A DNA stretch of 64,000 nucleotides from Spinellus fusiger (GCA_025094145.1 JALLLS010000042.1:62001-126000), one strand, 5' to 3'. Counted from the stretch's first letter, positions 34,199-47,078 are shown. The notes: generated by a model from the letters alone, not told the origin. Program-made: numbers and translations.

Positions 34199-34550
34199 AA
34201 TCACCTGGGTTGAATGGTATCTTTAGTGTGTAGATGTATAGGTGTGTAGGTGTGTAGGTGTGTAGGTGCTAGTGTTTGTAGATGTTCTTATTAAAGAGCT
34301 GATTGTAAAAGTGTATAGGTGTTGAGTAATAGAATAATAATGAAAATGTAGTAATCAATAGGAAAGAAAAGTAATGAAAAAATGGAGTCTTAGAAGAGAT
34401 ATATTTATAAAAGAAAAAGAAGAAAAGGAAAAACCCGTTTATTGACTGTACATTTTATAACCAACACAAAACAGAAAATACTATCTATTTTAGCACATGT
34501 TCCTTTTGATGGACAAACCCACGTTTTTTTTATTTACACGGAAAGAGAAA

Positions 34551-34834
34551 TGACTGCAGAAACAAGTGAACACTTGAGGATTTTGCAAGACAAGGAAAAT
34601 ATTATCTAATCAGTATTGATCTTCTATCTTAATGATCACTCATTATTTATTACCAATCATATTATTTTTATTTTTATTTTTAGGCTTCTGCTTCTGCTCA
34701 TGCCTATGCCTATGCCTATACCCATGCTCATCTATAGATAAAAAGAGCAAGAACAAGGGCAAGAACAAAGGCACTGCCCGAGACAAGGCGTTGCCCTTGA
34801 AAGGCATTGATTATCGTTACAACAGTGAATATTG
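34551..34834 (+). CDS. Possible small spliced gene, unrecognised
   Basis: A GC-richer piece at 34683-34834 ends in a stop and follows a good acceptor (TTTTTATTTTTAG at 34670-34682). It encodes a Ser/Cys-rich stretch, then KKSKNKGKNKGTARDKALP and KGIDYRYNSEY. A short ATG-led ORF at 34551 upstream could be a first exon, but no convincing donor joins it in frame. The (CCTATG)n repeat at 34699-34720 makes part of it low complexity. No function can be proposed and it may not be a gene. Confidence 0.2.
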
Positions 34835-34839
34835 AATGG

Positions 34840-37799
34840 AAAAATTCCTAAAGTGGTAATTGTCTCTATAATGTAATGTAATATAATATAATAAAACAAA
34901 ACAAAGTGGAATAAACAAAATCAAATCAAATCAAATGAAAATAGTAAGGCATACTTTGAGAGTATCAAAAGTGCACGTACTTTTGCCGATCTCGGATCTT
35001 TAAACCTATAGACGAGCATTTTATGTGGCAAGAATGATGAAGACCTCCAGTCTTCTTTAGGAGTAGAGAAATGTAGATAGATATATGTAGAATAAAGGGT
35101 GTTACAATGTCAACAGTGGGATTTGCCACGTTATGAGGAACATTTGCCATCTTATTTCCCACTTTCCATTTTTCCTCCTTGGAGTATTTCCTATCTACCC
35201 CCCTAGCAACCACCTTTTTCTCTCTTTTGTGAAAGGGTAATTGATTTAGAGAAGATTTTCTTTTCTTCTTCTTATGCATGTAGAAATGCTGAGTACACGC
35301 TAATGTAAGTTTATAAGACATTTTATGATGTCTATTTTACAAATATCATATAGCTTGAGAGATCATAAAGATACAAAAGGAACATTTACAGTCAATGCTA
35401 ATAAAAACGTAGAGTAAATAAGATTGAGTGCAGTGCAAATCCGTTCTTATTTTAGGGCTTGTACCTTCCCCACATCCTTGATGTATTTGTTTTTTTTATA
35501 TGTATATTTTATGTTTAAAAAAGCACCAGTAAACCACGTTCAATCGTTCATCATTTAGAGAAATCGGTGTGCAAAAGTCCATGTTGGACAAGGATTGTTT
35601 TCTTCTTTGGCTAAAGAAAAAGAAAAAGAAAAAAAAAAGGAAGCTTGGTGCTATGAGTACGAGTGGACTTTCAGTTGAACAAAATGAACCTATTTACTTT
35701 TACTGTATAAAATCATGGAGATATCTGTACAATGGTTCGATGGAGAGAATAAAACTTAATACTTTATAGCTATCTATGTCTTTGTTTTGATAAACTTGAG
35801 TACTATTATAAAACAATGTAAATAGAGTTCATGACTTGTACTGATCACTTTATCTTATGCTTGATCCATAGTCTCTAATTAAATAATGCTATGAGGATAT
35901 TACAAGATTCGTATAAAAAATAGCATTGTACACCTTTCTTTCTTATAATTCACCCTTTTGTATGAAATATAAGTAATAAGAGCTAACGTGGCGGAGAGTT
36001 CATTTTCACATGTTTCCTTATTTCTTTTATTTGTTATAAAATGTTTTGAATGGTGTAGATTATTGCCAAGATTAATGAAAACAAAACAATAATGAAAAGA
36101 GTGAATAATGCACTATTCTACAGTAATTTACTTTTATTATTCTTGTAATAAAAAGGGTCCTTCGTTCACTTCGACTCACAAAACGAGCGGTGAATAAAAC
36201 CATGAAAAGAGAATAGCAATAAAGATGGTGAATCTTACTTATGCTTCCTACTTGTTCTTTAACTCAGCACTACTGAAACTGCAATTTAAATTAATTCTTT
36301 TATTGAATTTAGTTTTAGAAATAAATTAACTGAATATCAAGACACTTTTTTTGTAGGCATAGGTGTTCCATTTTCCTCTTTTATTTTACTTTATAATAAA
36401 GTACCCATCAATAGCTAACATCTTAAACATGTCTATTAACAGACACTTAAATTTTCTATTTCTTTTTTTATGCCAATAAGTAGGACAATTGAACACTAGC
36501 TTAATTGAATTGAAACATTGGCCTGCGGGATTAACTATTTAATATCCTGAAGAAGTATGGCATTTATCAATTTCATTGTTTTTTATTTGGAAATAAATGA
36601 CTATTTTATCAATCTTGTTACTGTTATTAAAAAAATGCATTTTCATTGACCTTTATCTTTTACCTGACTAACAAGCAAAACAGTTTATTTTCTGGTGCTC
36701 ACACACTGTATTTGACTTTATGTTACACTATGTCTTGAATGCACACGTTAGCATTTACAGTTTTATCCATTTCTACCCTCAGTCCACTTTTGTATCTTTG
36801 ATTTAATTTTGTATCTTTATCACACTACACTACAAAAAGAGTGACTCATTCTTTATAAAGCAGAACACTTAATGTTTTGTAAGAATGGCTGATCTAGCCC
36901 TTTCTAGTACCAGTAAATACCAAACAAAAAAAGATAGCTTGTCTATCATACCCATCACTTGCTTAATGACTCAGTCCTAGCCACAGAAAGAAACACATAC
37001 TTGGATTACCCCTCTATTATCTACTTAATAATTCTCCAATGACGGACAATGTCTTTGTGCGTTTTACCACTCTTTTGTTATAGATAGCACAAAGAATTAA
37101 AGTTTTATATATCTACAAGTCAAAGACTAAAAAAAAGAGAAAGTAGCGCCATGATGAAATGATCCACTTGACAATACAATATGGAGTAAAACCTAACATC
37201 TATTTCATGTACTCTTATATTTATTTTTAAATTTCTATTTTATTGTACTATCTTTCTATTTTCTCTTTGTTACTGTAATTATTAGTCATGGAGTCTTTTT
37301 GCTCCAATGAATTTGCTTTAGATTCTAAATGAATAAACTCTATCGATCAACAAGCAGATGGCCATGCTACACCTTATTCAGCAACGTCATAGGCAAAGCC
37401 TTGTCATTATATATTTATAAATATAGGATACATAAAGAATGTTCATCTTCAATTGGCTTGGATAAATAACCTGTCTAGCAGCCTCCCTTTTTTTCTTTTC
37501 TTTTTCTTTTTAGCAATGATTGGGTCTATTTTGTGAGAAAATAAAGGTGACTATGGATATAAACTGGGTAAGAAGAAGGATAGACAGATAAGCAAAAATA
37601 TCATATTCTGAGGAAATTAAATAATCTAGATATTTTTCCTGTAGTTCGGGTCCAACGGTCTGAAAGGACACTGATTAATAAAAATAAAAATAAAAATAAA
37701 AACAGTATTCTCAAGGCGCCTTTTTTTATTGTTTTGTTTTACAGGGCCAGGACATGATGATTTCCTTTTTTAAAGCTGCATCTACTGCTCTTTTTATAT
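34840..37799. other. Intergenic, no gene seen
   Basis: AT-rich. The ORFs at 34965-35321 (minus) and 35569-35769 (plus) are lysine-rich or low-complexity and unconvincing. No RNA gene or transposon terminus recognised. Confidence 0.4.
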
Positions 37800-38420
37800 A
37801 TACCCTACAAATCTTCCGGTAGGTAGCAACATCTGGATCAGTTAAGATTCTAGAGAACCTCTTTTTCTTCCTGCTTCATTTTCATGGGGTTACTTTTTCA
37901 TCTGTCTGTTGGGCCTATACTTTAAAACACTATTTGGCAGCCAGCCAATGGTTGAGCTATAGATGAATTTAGTGAGATAGTCACTAAAGAATGTTCCAAG
38001 CTTTGACGCATGGTTCCCTATTCCACGTCAATCCTTCCTTTTCTTTCTTGTGGTTAGTACTTCACAAAAGCACTCTACAGAGACTTTAGACTATCAATTA
38101 ATGAATTATTTAGTACATTTTAATTTGGAAACATTTCTTATTGCCATTACTAATAAACTGATTTGATGGCTATAGGATAAAAGGAAGGATTGACGTGGAA
38201 TAGGGAACCATGCGTCAAAGCTTGGAACATTCTTTAGTGACTATCTCACTAAATTCATCTATAGCTCAACCATTGGCTGGCTGCCAAATAGTGTTTTAAA
38301 GTATAGGCCCAACAGACAGATGAAAAAGTAACCCCATGAAAATGAAGCAGGAAGAAAAAGAGGTCTCTAGAATCTTAACTGATCCAGATGTTGCTACCTA
38401 CCGGAAGATTTGTAGGGTAT
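37800..38420. repeat. Near-perfect 620 bp palindrome (inverted repeat with 136 bp loop)
   Basis: The left arm 37800-38042 (243 bp) and right arm 38179-38420 (242 bp) are reverse complements, differing by eye by a single-base indel (GAGAACC versus GAGACC). The loop is 38043-38178. The arms are richer in G+C than the surroundings and carry no ORF. A transcript in either direction would form a ~240 bp stem. No terminal motif of a known transposon family and no target-site duplication is obvious at the outer ends. Candidates are a fold-back element, an RNA-interference hairpin locus, or an inverted duplication of local origin. Confidence 0.93.
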
Positions 38421-41196
38421 CCGAGAGAATGTTCTAGCTATTTATTTATTTTTATTGGCCATCTTATTGACTGAACTACAATTCTTCAGATAAATACACT
38501 CATTAAGTCATGAAATATTGTTTTTTATGAATAATTCAGGCTTTGGCATGAGGCAGTAGAGCTTTTTATTTTATTTTAATATAATATAAGAAAAAAAAGC
38601 GATACTTAAATTTCTGACTCCAACCACTATCAAAAGTCCGATGTTAGCTTTGACTTTTGACACCTTTTTGATACAAGTGGTTTCACCAGTCTTTCTCATT
38701 ATAATAGACTGTATGTGCAAATAGATCCATTGTCTTGGAATGCATCAGAAATTGCAAGTTGGATGAATGAACAGGTTTTCATATCTTTGAACTAATGATA
38801 ATATATGCTAAAGGATATTCTCTATTACATCTGTTGATAGAATATGATAGGTTGAATGACATAAATAGATAAACTATATGAATTATAGTGTAATAAATCT
38901 TGACCTGATGGATACAATAGAATTAAAAATCATAACCGAGACGAAAGAGAACACAATCATTGAAAGCAATTGAATACCACTCTATTTCAAACTTCCAAGA
39001 ATATAATTTGAAATACATAAACTAGCTACAAATATTAGTATAAAATCAGACAATCTTCTATTAAGAATTAAGTAATAGAAGTAAGTAAAATGTATAGAAG
39101 ACTATTCATAACGTATTCTCGTGGTATAAAGATAATTAAGATCATTGCTTCGAAATAATCATCAAAATACACTAGTCATCGTTTTTTAAAAGGTGAAAAC
39201 AGAGGTGTGGTACAGTCTACTTTTCTAACTGCCCTACAAAATATGTGTGCACGGTCTATTGGGCACCAGGTAGATATATTTATAAATACATTTAAATAAA
39301 AGATTTACTGTAGATCATAGTCTTTATTACTTATTTCTCTGGTAGAAAATTCATGGCCCTTGTTACAACAAAATAATATGTTTGGAACAAGGTATACTAC
39401 TACATTTACTATCTCATTTTTAATTAATAAATAATAAATAATTTTATTGCTTGTTAAAAAATAAAAAATATTTATTGTACTTTGTGTATTATAAGTGATA
39501 TCCAATAAAATACAGTCCTGCTTCCTTCCTACCACACTCTATCAATTCCAACTAAATGTTCAAGCACTGATGGGCTAACTGTTTCTTGATTCTTGATTTT
39601 TATTGATGAGACATTCATTTTGAACATTATAGTTTTTCTGTCTTGCAAGCCAAAAAAAAAAATCTTTTTTATCTGTAACTTTAATTTCATTAAAGAGAAA
39701 AGTACTGTTCTTTAACACGCCGATTAAGGCATTGTATTTAAGAGTCAGGAAATTCTCCTGTTGTGTATGTTTCACTCCATTAAGGTTTAGAGTAAAAAAA
39801 AACAGGTGGCAATAGTAAGATGGAACGGGGCAAGTGGAGATAGATGACCAGGTATAGATATAAAGATATAAAAGTATAAAGGTAAAAAGGTAATATTGAG
39901 TTTTTATCCAGAATTATTCTACCGGATTCTTCTACTTGTCAACCAAATCAATTAGAAAATAAAACAAAAAATCAAGCCTTTACCCTGTTTCTATTTGTAA
40001 AGCCTTTACCTTTCTTTGCTTGATAATAGTAGTAGAACATAATTTATAGTGAGCTCTATTCTACTCACTTTGAGTCAGTACTATTTTATATTATCTTAAG
40101 ATATTGGCTTGAAGACTATATTAGGGTATGCATTGTTCTTTCTGTTTCTATTTGCTGATATTTCCATTGAAGATTCAAGGTTTATTTTCTCTCTTTGAGT
40201 CTCGTGCTACTTATATCAGTAAAAAGCAACAAAAAAGGTAGTACTTGAGTTTTGAATACTATAAAAATAAAAATAAAAGAGGGTATACCATGGCAACGAC
40301 CCAACATTTTTAAAAAATAATACTATTTTTGTGATGGCTAGAATGCACCTACATTTGATTAAGTAATTCCTGTATCGATAAAGACTTATTGAAGGATGGA
40401 TAGGAGTAGAATTTAACAAATGAGAATAGAAAAATGGCATGCAGGTCCCACCTGGAGACAGTGTACACCATTTCTGGAAATGTATTACATAAATAAATAA
40501 AATCTTTGTACACTAAGTGAGTTTGCTTTAACACACACACACACAACAATAACTTTTGACTACAGACCAAGATGACTCTATTGAATTACGCTCTAAAAAT
40601 CATCTGGAGATCAGTGTGAAAGATACACATAACCCTATCAGTGACTTGTCATTAGCTTTTTCCATCTAATCTGAAGTGTGTAGAGGAGCATTAGTCACGA
40701 CAACATAGTATTCTTTGGATTGTTCATGACGGTCTAACCCATCTAGAATAGCAGAAGTAATGAAATAATGACCAAGAACAGTCTCTACTCATCTATTTGT
40801 CTTTGACTAAATAGTAATAATTACCTGTGTCAAATGTTAACTTAGAAAAAGTTCATTCTTTTTTAGAGGATAGTCCCAAAACAAACACCACTGTTCTATT
40901 GTTAAAAGAGCTTTAGACATTATGCTACCTTGAAACTATATAAGCTCTTGAATATTTCTTCAATTGATTTATATGCTTCGTTTTTTCCTGGAATTTCAAT
41001 TTTCTTAAGAATTGAATAACTGTACTTTATATTATTAAGCTCTAACTTTGTGAGCTCTAGCACCATTCCTATTTCTCTATATTAGAATAATAATTTATTA
41101 AGAGTATAGACACTCCATAACTTCAACAAGTATTCCAAATGTACAATGTTCTTTGGTAGATACACTTACTTGAAGGTGGAGGTGCACTTGCCTTTT
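38421..41196. other. Intergenic, no gene seen
   Basis: AT-rich with only short unrecognised ORFs (39305-39535, 39575-39775, 40216-40570, all minus). Positions 40553-40573 repeat the TTTGACTACAGACCAAGA motif found inside the long inverted repeat copies at 19.8 and 41.6 kb. Confidence 0.45.
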
Positions 41197-41704
41197 GCAG
41201 ATATCTATAATCTTTGATATGTTTACTATTATAATTAAAGATAAAGCAAAGTTAGGCAAAGAACAGATCAATTTATATATAAATATATTTAATAATAATA
41301 ATAATAATAATAAAGCATACTAAAACATCATTTCTGGTGTGGATTGCCAACACCTCTCTATAAGCTAAAAGTCTTCCCAACTTGGCACCAGGCCACCCAA
41401 AGCAGCTATATTGTATTCATGCCAGACATACAGTCTTTTTTATTATTTTTTTTATTATTATTATTACTGAAAACAACTAAGATGCTTAGTAGCAAGACAG
41501 CACCTCTTAGCCATTCATCTTTTCTTTATTTTTCTTGATAGAGTTGATACTCGTTATAGCACTCTCCACTCTCCAGAACTTCATCCAAAAGTGCTGTCTT
41601 GGTCTGTAGTCAAATGATGAAAAGAGAGTGCCTATGAAAAGAGGCTTTGGCTACAGAAAGAACTGAAGCTTGTAATCGTATCTATTTGGAATTTCAGGAG
41701 TTCT
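41197..41704 (-). repeat. Long inverted repeat, arm 2 (partner at 19.7-20.2 kb)
   Basis: Reverse complement of 19738-20222, 508 bp here because the TTA/TAA microsatellite tracts are longer. The flanks diverge abruptly on both sides (ATCTGC then AAAAGG here versus TATGGC in arm 1). The clear ends suggest insertion or duplication of a defined unit. No terminal inverted repeat or transposase is visible. Confidence 0.85.
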
Positions 41705-44700
41705 ATCTTTGTTAAGATGAAAAACAATAGGATTGTTTAACCTGATTCAATAAAGGGCCTTTGTGATAATAATAGTATAATAATAAAAAGCTCTAGACAG
41801 ATACAGTCTTTGCTTTGTATGCATACAAAGATAATTTATATTTATACAATCTATCTTCAGAAATGGTGTATTTTAACACACACTTCTTTTTTCCTTAATC
41901 AATTGTATGACCAAATATACGTTATTGTATCTCTATCCATTACAGTTTGTCGAGCCTTATATTCCTCATTGCTCTGTTTCTTTGTCATGACAACACCAAT
42001 TGAATCAACGCAGCATGATCAAAGAGTGAAGAAGGGAAAAATAGTTCATTGTTGCTACTCGAGATGTATATTACAGTGCAGTGAGTGTGACACATCAGTA
42101 TTACTGTTGTAAGTGTGATTTTATTAAGAAAAAGTACTGCATTTTGATCTTTATCTTTAATTATTAGAGTACTTTGATATCTGTTTAGGTATTTTATAAA
42201 GCTCACCTTTCCATGCACATTGAAACCCACCTCATAACACTGACCATACTAGCACTCTCCTTTCTTTCTTGGTCTATAAAAACAAGTCAAAGTCTATCTA
42301 CAGTCAAGACATATGCCTGTTACTCTAACATTAGATGTTAATAAGAGGATTTTCAGCTCAAGGGCAACATTATCAGTGTATAGACACTGCCTATGCCTAT
42401 AATCATAACAGCACTACACCTATGAAGAGCCATTATATATATATAAAAGAAAAAGCAAAATGTTGGATGCTATGGATGGATTTGCCCAACCAAAAATAAA
42501 AAAAAGAGAATACAATGCAAGTCTACAAAAATACAACTGATTCAACACCCGGTTACGCCCTTGCTTGCAGTGTTAATTACTTGTTTTACATTTCCTACCA
42601 TTTAAAGAATGTTAGTGTAGCTTGTTTTGTTGTACTGTATTCTAGATCATGATAAAACTTGTTAGTGCATGTACTCATTATTTATCGTCCGTTCCCGATT
42701 TCTACATCTTACATTTGATTGAATGTCTATCTATCTAATTTATCTGATGAGAAATGAATAAATACAAAAGTATAGAATAAAGACATAATGAAGCATGCCG
42801 TTTTACATGATAAGAAAAAACCTCCTTTTCATGAGGGAGTTCTTACCATCTGATTCCATGGTGCAAATGTTAAACATTATTCCAACAAAGCAACTGTATT
42901 CTTAGTACCTCTGCTATTGTTAGTATGGATACATTGATAATAGATAAAAGAGCTAACGAGATGAGAAAGATGATATATCTTTTCAATGATCGAATATAGT
43001 AATAGTAGTGATAAAGATAATAAAAAGAGAGAGAGGCCTTACCAAGAAGGAATATAGAGTGGATGCTGTCACCAAAAAAAAAAATCCCCCCAGAAGAATA
43101 GAGTTGAGCCATTTTAACCACAAAAATATGAGATTAGCATTTCAACCTAAAATGAGACAATCACAATACATGAGATAATACAGATTCATTTTTATAAATA
43201 GTAAAGATATTATAGACAAAAACATATATGCTCAACAACCTTTCTTGTCTCTTGAATGAGTGTAGCAATCACTGCAAAGAAGCCTTTTGTTAGCATAAAA
43301 GAGAAAAGGCAAAAGGCAAAAGGCAAAAGAAGTCCTTGTCCAATGTAGTAGCTGTGGACATTTTAATCATAAGACAGCTCGATCCCAATCTTTGCTCCCT
43401 TATAACAATAAGTCTACAAAATAGAATGGTTTGTACACAGCTACCTGTAATGGACATTGGTACATGAATGAATGGAAAATAGACTACAAATGTATAAGAG
43501 AAGAGTATTGAATTGACTACTGTAGTATATCACATCTTGAGAAATTAGCATAAGAATAGAGAGCTATTGAGGGTGACTAGGAATATAGATGCATTTTGTA
43601 TTTCCAAAGTGAACAATACCAATGTTACGAATGATATTTAACAAATGTCTATCTTTGTCTCAAGATCTGCAACTATTGTAATAACACTAACCTCACTCAT
43701 ACTTTCAGAGGTTCTGTTCAGTATTCTCACTTGTCAAAGTTGAGAGATGTTGTGGAACTACAATGTAAATGCTTCAAAAAAAACATTTTTAGGATTTCAG
43801 ATGAACTGCAAAGGGCCAACATCGTCTCACTTTGTTTTGTTGGGAACAAGTCATGTCTTTTATATCTATGCTTATTCTATTGCCATACTGAACACGACTT
43901 TTTTTCTTTTCTTTTTCATTTTCTTTGAAGGGGGATTTGGGTTCTTAAAGGCAAACTGTCCAGAGCCCACACTTTCTACGTCTAAAAGCAAACAAACTCA
44001 TATTTTTCTATAAACAAAATAGTACATCGTCTCTTTTTAGAGTAAACTACTGTAATAAGAATCAGGGCGGACTTGAAAGATAGGTCACTTCTCCACCTTT
44101 CACTATAGACTAAGTCAAGAAAAATAGATACATGAAAGCGTCCATCATACTACATTCCTTGAATTCATCTAATTCTTTGTTTTCTAATAGGCTTTAGGAA
44201 ATGGTATGAGGCTGTTTATTTATTTATATCTATTTTTATTGGCATGGAGTCTTTTTTTATTTTATTTTGATACCAAGGGTTCTTTCAGATCTACTAATTT
44301 GTACTCTCAAGTTTCTTTTTCTCGAATTTATCACAAAAAGAAGATTAAAGATCCGCTCTTAGCATGAAAAAAAAACTTCTCTGTATTCTATACTTGGGTG
44401 GAGTGTAGAGAGCAGTATTCTTATGTATGAGATAGAGAGGCCCATCGATAGATGTATCTGCAATAGCATACCATCATGGTTGAACTATAGAATTACTATT
44501 TAGTAGGGGTCCAATTCATGATATGCTGTCGGCAATGATCCATTTGGCCATGAACAACAACAACAAAAAGGGTAATGTAAATAGGTATTGAGCCATAAAC
44601 AATAAAAGGTTTGTACTCATGCCACAGAAAACACACTCTATTTCTATGGCACGGACAGGGTGTGTCTGTTTAACTTGGTCAATAATAAATCCTACGCGAG

Positions 44701-44715
44701 CCCTTTTCTTTTTCT
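41705..44715. other. Intergenic, no gene seen
   Basis: AT-rich with short ORFs (41810-42112 plus, 42870-43121 minus, 43731-44013 plus) that show no domain or splice support. No RNA gene recognised. Confidence 0.4.
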
Positions 44716-44928
44716 ATTGAATTATTTCTCTATTGAGTTATTTCTCTATTGAGTTATTTCTCTACTGAGCTATTTCTCTATTGAGCTATTTTACTTATTT
44801 GTTTGTTTCTTTATTTTTATTTTTAAAACAAGAATAAAAATAAAAACAAGAATAAAAATAAAAACAAGAATAAAAACAAGAATAAAAATAAAAATAAAAA
44901 TAAAAATAAAAATAAAAATAAAAATAAA

Positions 44929-44959
<31 letters not shown>

Positions 44960-44993
44960 TAAAAATAAAAATAAAAATAAAAATAAAAATAAA

Positions 44994-45024
<31 letters not shown>

Positions 45025-45099
45025 TAAAAATAAAAATAAAAAAAATAAAAAAAATAAAAATAAAAATAAAAACAAGAATAAGAATAAAAAATAAAAACA
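44716..45099. repeat. Two adjoining tandem arrays (16-mer, then AAATAA hexamer)
   Basis: 44716-44786 holds about five copies of a 16-bp unit like ATTGAGTTATTTCTCT. From 44826 to 45099 an almost pure AAATAA hexamer array follows, with occasional AAACAAG variants at both edges. The long Phe/Tyr/Ile ORF on the reverse strand is a by-product of the repeat. Confidence 0.9.
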
Positions 45100-45784
45100 G
45101 TGGTTAACTCAAGAGTAGCACTTTTTTTATAAAACCAGTATCACAGTATTTCATGGAACGAAGCAAATCAATTGCTTCAGCAAGTGCTACGATAGTGACA
45201 CTACCGGAGAATCAATGAGTATCAGGTACACCTCCCAAAAAAGGGTAGTTTCAACTTCTTTTTTACTTCATCCTTGGAGATGCAAGTAGAATGGGTAAGG
45301 CTGGATGGATAGATAATAATAATAAAAAGATTAGACATAGAAGGAGAGTAGAATGGGCCAAGAATGCCCAGTGGGGTTTCTCCTATTTACAGTCAAAGGT
45401 CAATAGGTGACAAGAGAAAGACAACCATTTTGTCTTTGTATTTTCTTGTTTTCTACAAGTGCTTGTTGTTACAGAGAGTTAAAGTTCAATGGGTGACATC
45501 CACTAAGAATGAGGTTGACTGAAAATCGTATTCATTGATTGTGTTCATTGATTAAATAGATGAACTGTGTGCCTATACTGACAGGATAGACATCACCTGA
45601 TGAAACAACAATAGCAACGGCAGCAGCACTACAATCACATAATAAATGAATGCATTTACTTTAATGGGGAATCCACTTTTGGTGTATTTTCACTTGCAGA
45701 CAATGGGATGTTCTGCTTATTATTGAGAATGAACAAGACAGAGAGCAGTGGAATACTAAGGAGAGGATGACCTGAATGTCTTTT
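45100..45784. other. Intergenic, no gene seen
   Basis: No coding or RNA signal recognised. The sequence lies between two simple-sequence arrays. Confidence 0.4.
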
Positions 45785-45788
45785 TGTG

Positions 45789-45900
45789 CAGACAAATAAA
45801 TACATAAATACATAAATACATACATAAATACATAAATACATACATAAATACATAAATACATACATAAATACATAAATACATAAATACATAAATACATAAA
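45789..45900. repeat. ATACATAA minisatellite
   Basis: Tandem copies built from ATAAATAC and ATAC units in a regular higher-order alternation (AAATACATAAATACATAC). Both ORFs overlapping it on the minus strand are Tyr/Met/Cys repeats made by the array. Confidence 0.9.
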
Positions 45901-46403
45901 ACACCATTAATCCACACATTATGTTGTTGCACTATTCAATACAGCAGAATAGAAAAGGGGGAAATGAAAACAAAAACTGATTTGTAATGTCCACGAGTGT
46001 TTCCTTACTTTTAGACATTACCAATGTTAAAGATATAGATTATATTGAGATGGATTAGGAACATGGCCTATTTTCTTATCCAATCCAATCCGTGCACTGT
46101 TCTCCACACTTCTTATGCCTAGACACACATCTCCATGGGAACTTGTATATATGTTTTTTATTCCTATGACAAATAAAATAAAATAAAATAAAAAGATGCA
46201 TGTACAGAAAACAAAACAAAATGAATAAAGACTATAAAGACAGAATAAAAAGGTATAAACTATTCTTATGAATAAGAGAACACCATAAAATGTGCTGGTG
46301 TCTAAACAAGAAAGAAAGAAAAGATGCAGAATGTAAAATTAGAATTCAAAATAATAAAAAATAATAAAAATAGTAAAAATAAAAGGTCAGTCCAATTCAA
46401 CTC

Positions 46404-47078
46404 CTAAAGTGTCGCCAAAAGTGATTTGAAAGAATGGGTGATTTCCCACAACTTGGGATCGCTCATCCCCTTGGATAGGTTGTCTCCTTGTAAAGGAGTA
46501 TGATCGAGCCAGGCATCAGGTTGCATAATACGAGACAGCCTATACTTGACGCCGAGATAGCTGAGGTAACTGTTTTTTGGAAACACACGTACACGTTTGA
46601 CATTGGGAAAGTGAGAATCGGTGATATCGATAAAAGTGCCACCCAAAGACAGAGTGTGTTCTAATTTAGCTTGGTTTGGCATATCAAAGGGCACCCATTT
46701 CTCATTCATAAAGATAAGCCATGTGGAGTTGGAAAAAGAGAGAGATGGGTGGGTGGTCAGTACTTGGACACTGCAAGGAGACGACCGTTGTGACGACTTT
46801 CTTGTGCTTTGGCTTGAGTTTGAATGGACGCTACCAGATCTTGATGAAGGTAGAACACGATCATTCCAATGGGTTGTCAAGGCATTGGGTGCCTCGTGCT
46901 TTCTCTGTGCCCCAACCACCAGACTTATGGGGCGTGTTGTGCTTTCATTGGAAGAAAGAGATTGACAACGGGAGTGCAGACCAGGTGAAGGGTAGTCTTT
47001 ATGGTACTGGTTTGAATAGATACTTGAATACTGAATAGGGTATTGGTGCACTGCACCTACGCTTGAGTAAATCTTCAT
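46404..47078 (-). CDS. Protein with WWE-like domain
   Basis: Single-exon gene, 224 aa from the ATG at 47078. The frame stays open upstream to 47285 without a better start. Residues 1-110 are Ser/His/Gln-rich and probably disordered. Residues about 118-184 contain TWLIFMNEKWVPFDMPNQ, GGTFIDITDSHFPNV and RVRVFP, then YLSYLGVKYRLSRI. This matches the WWE pattern: two spaced tryptophans, D/N-Q, a D-x-x-D-S-H-F strand, R-V and a terminal Y-R. WWE domains bind ADP-ribose-type ligands in ubiquitin and PARP proteins, but no catalytic domain is present here and ligand binding is only inferred. The C-terminal 40 residues are unassigned. Confidence 0.6.
   Translation of the reverse strand: MKIYSSVGAVHQYPIQYSSIYSNQYHKDYPSPGLHSRCQSLSSNESTTRPISLVVGAQRKHEAPNALTTHWNDRVLPSSRSGSVHSNSSQSTRKSSQRSSPCSVQVLTTHPSLSFSNSTWLIFMNEKWVPFDMPNQAKLEHTLSLGGTFIDITDSHFPNVKRVRVFPKNSYLSYLGVKYRLSRIMQPDAWLDHTPLQGDNLSKGMSDPKLWEITHSFKSLLATL

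Noticed and set aside
38043..38178. Palindrome loop sharing GACTTTAGACTATCAA with 11205-11220
   Set aside because: A 16-base match in AT-rich DNA without flanking similarity is too short to claim a shared element.
44791..45075. 94-codon Phe/Leu/Tyr-rich ORF on the minus strand
   Set aside because: It is purely the translation of the AAATAA array.
45656..45919. Tyr/Met/Cys-repeat ORFs on the minus strand
   Set aside because: Produced by the ATACATAA minisatellite.
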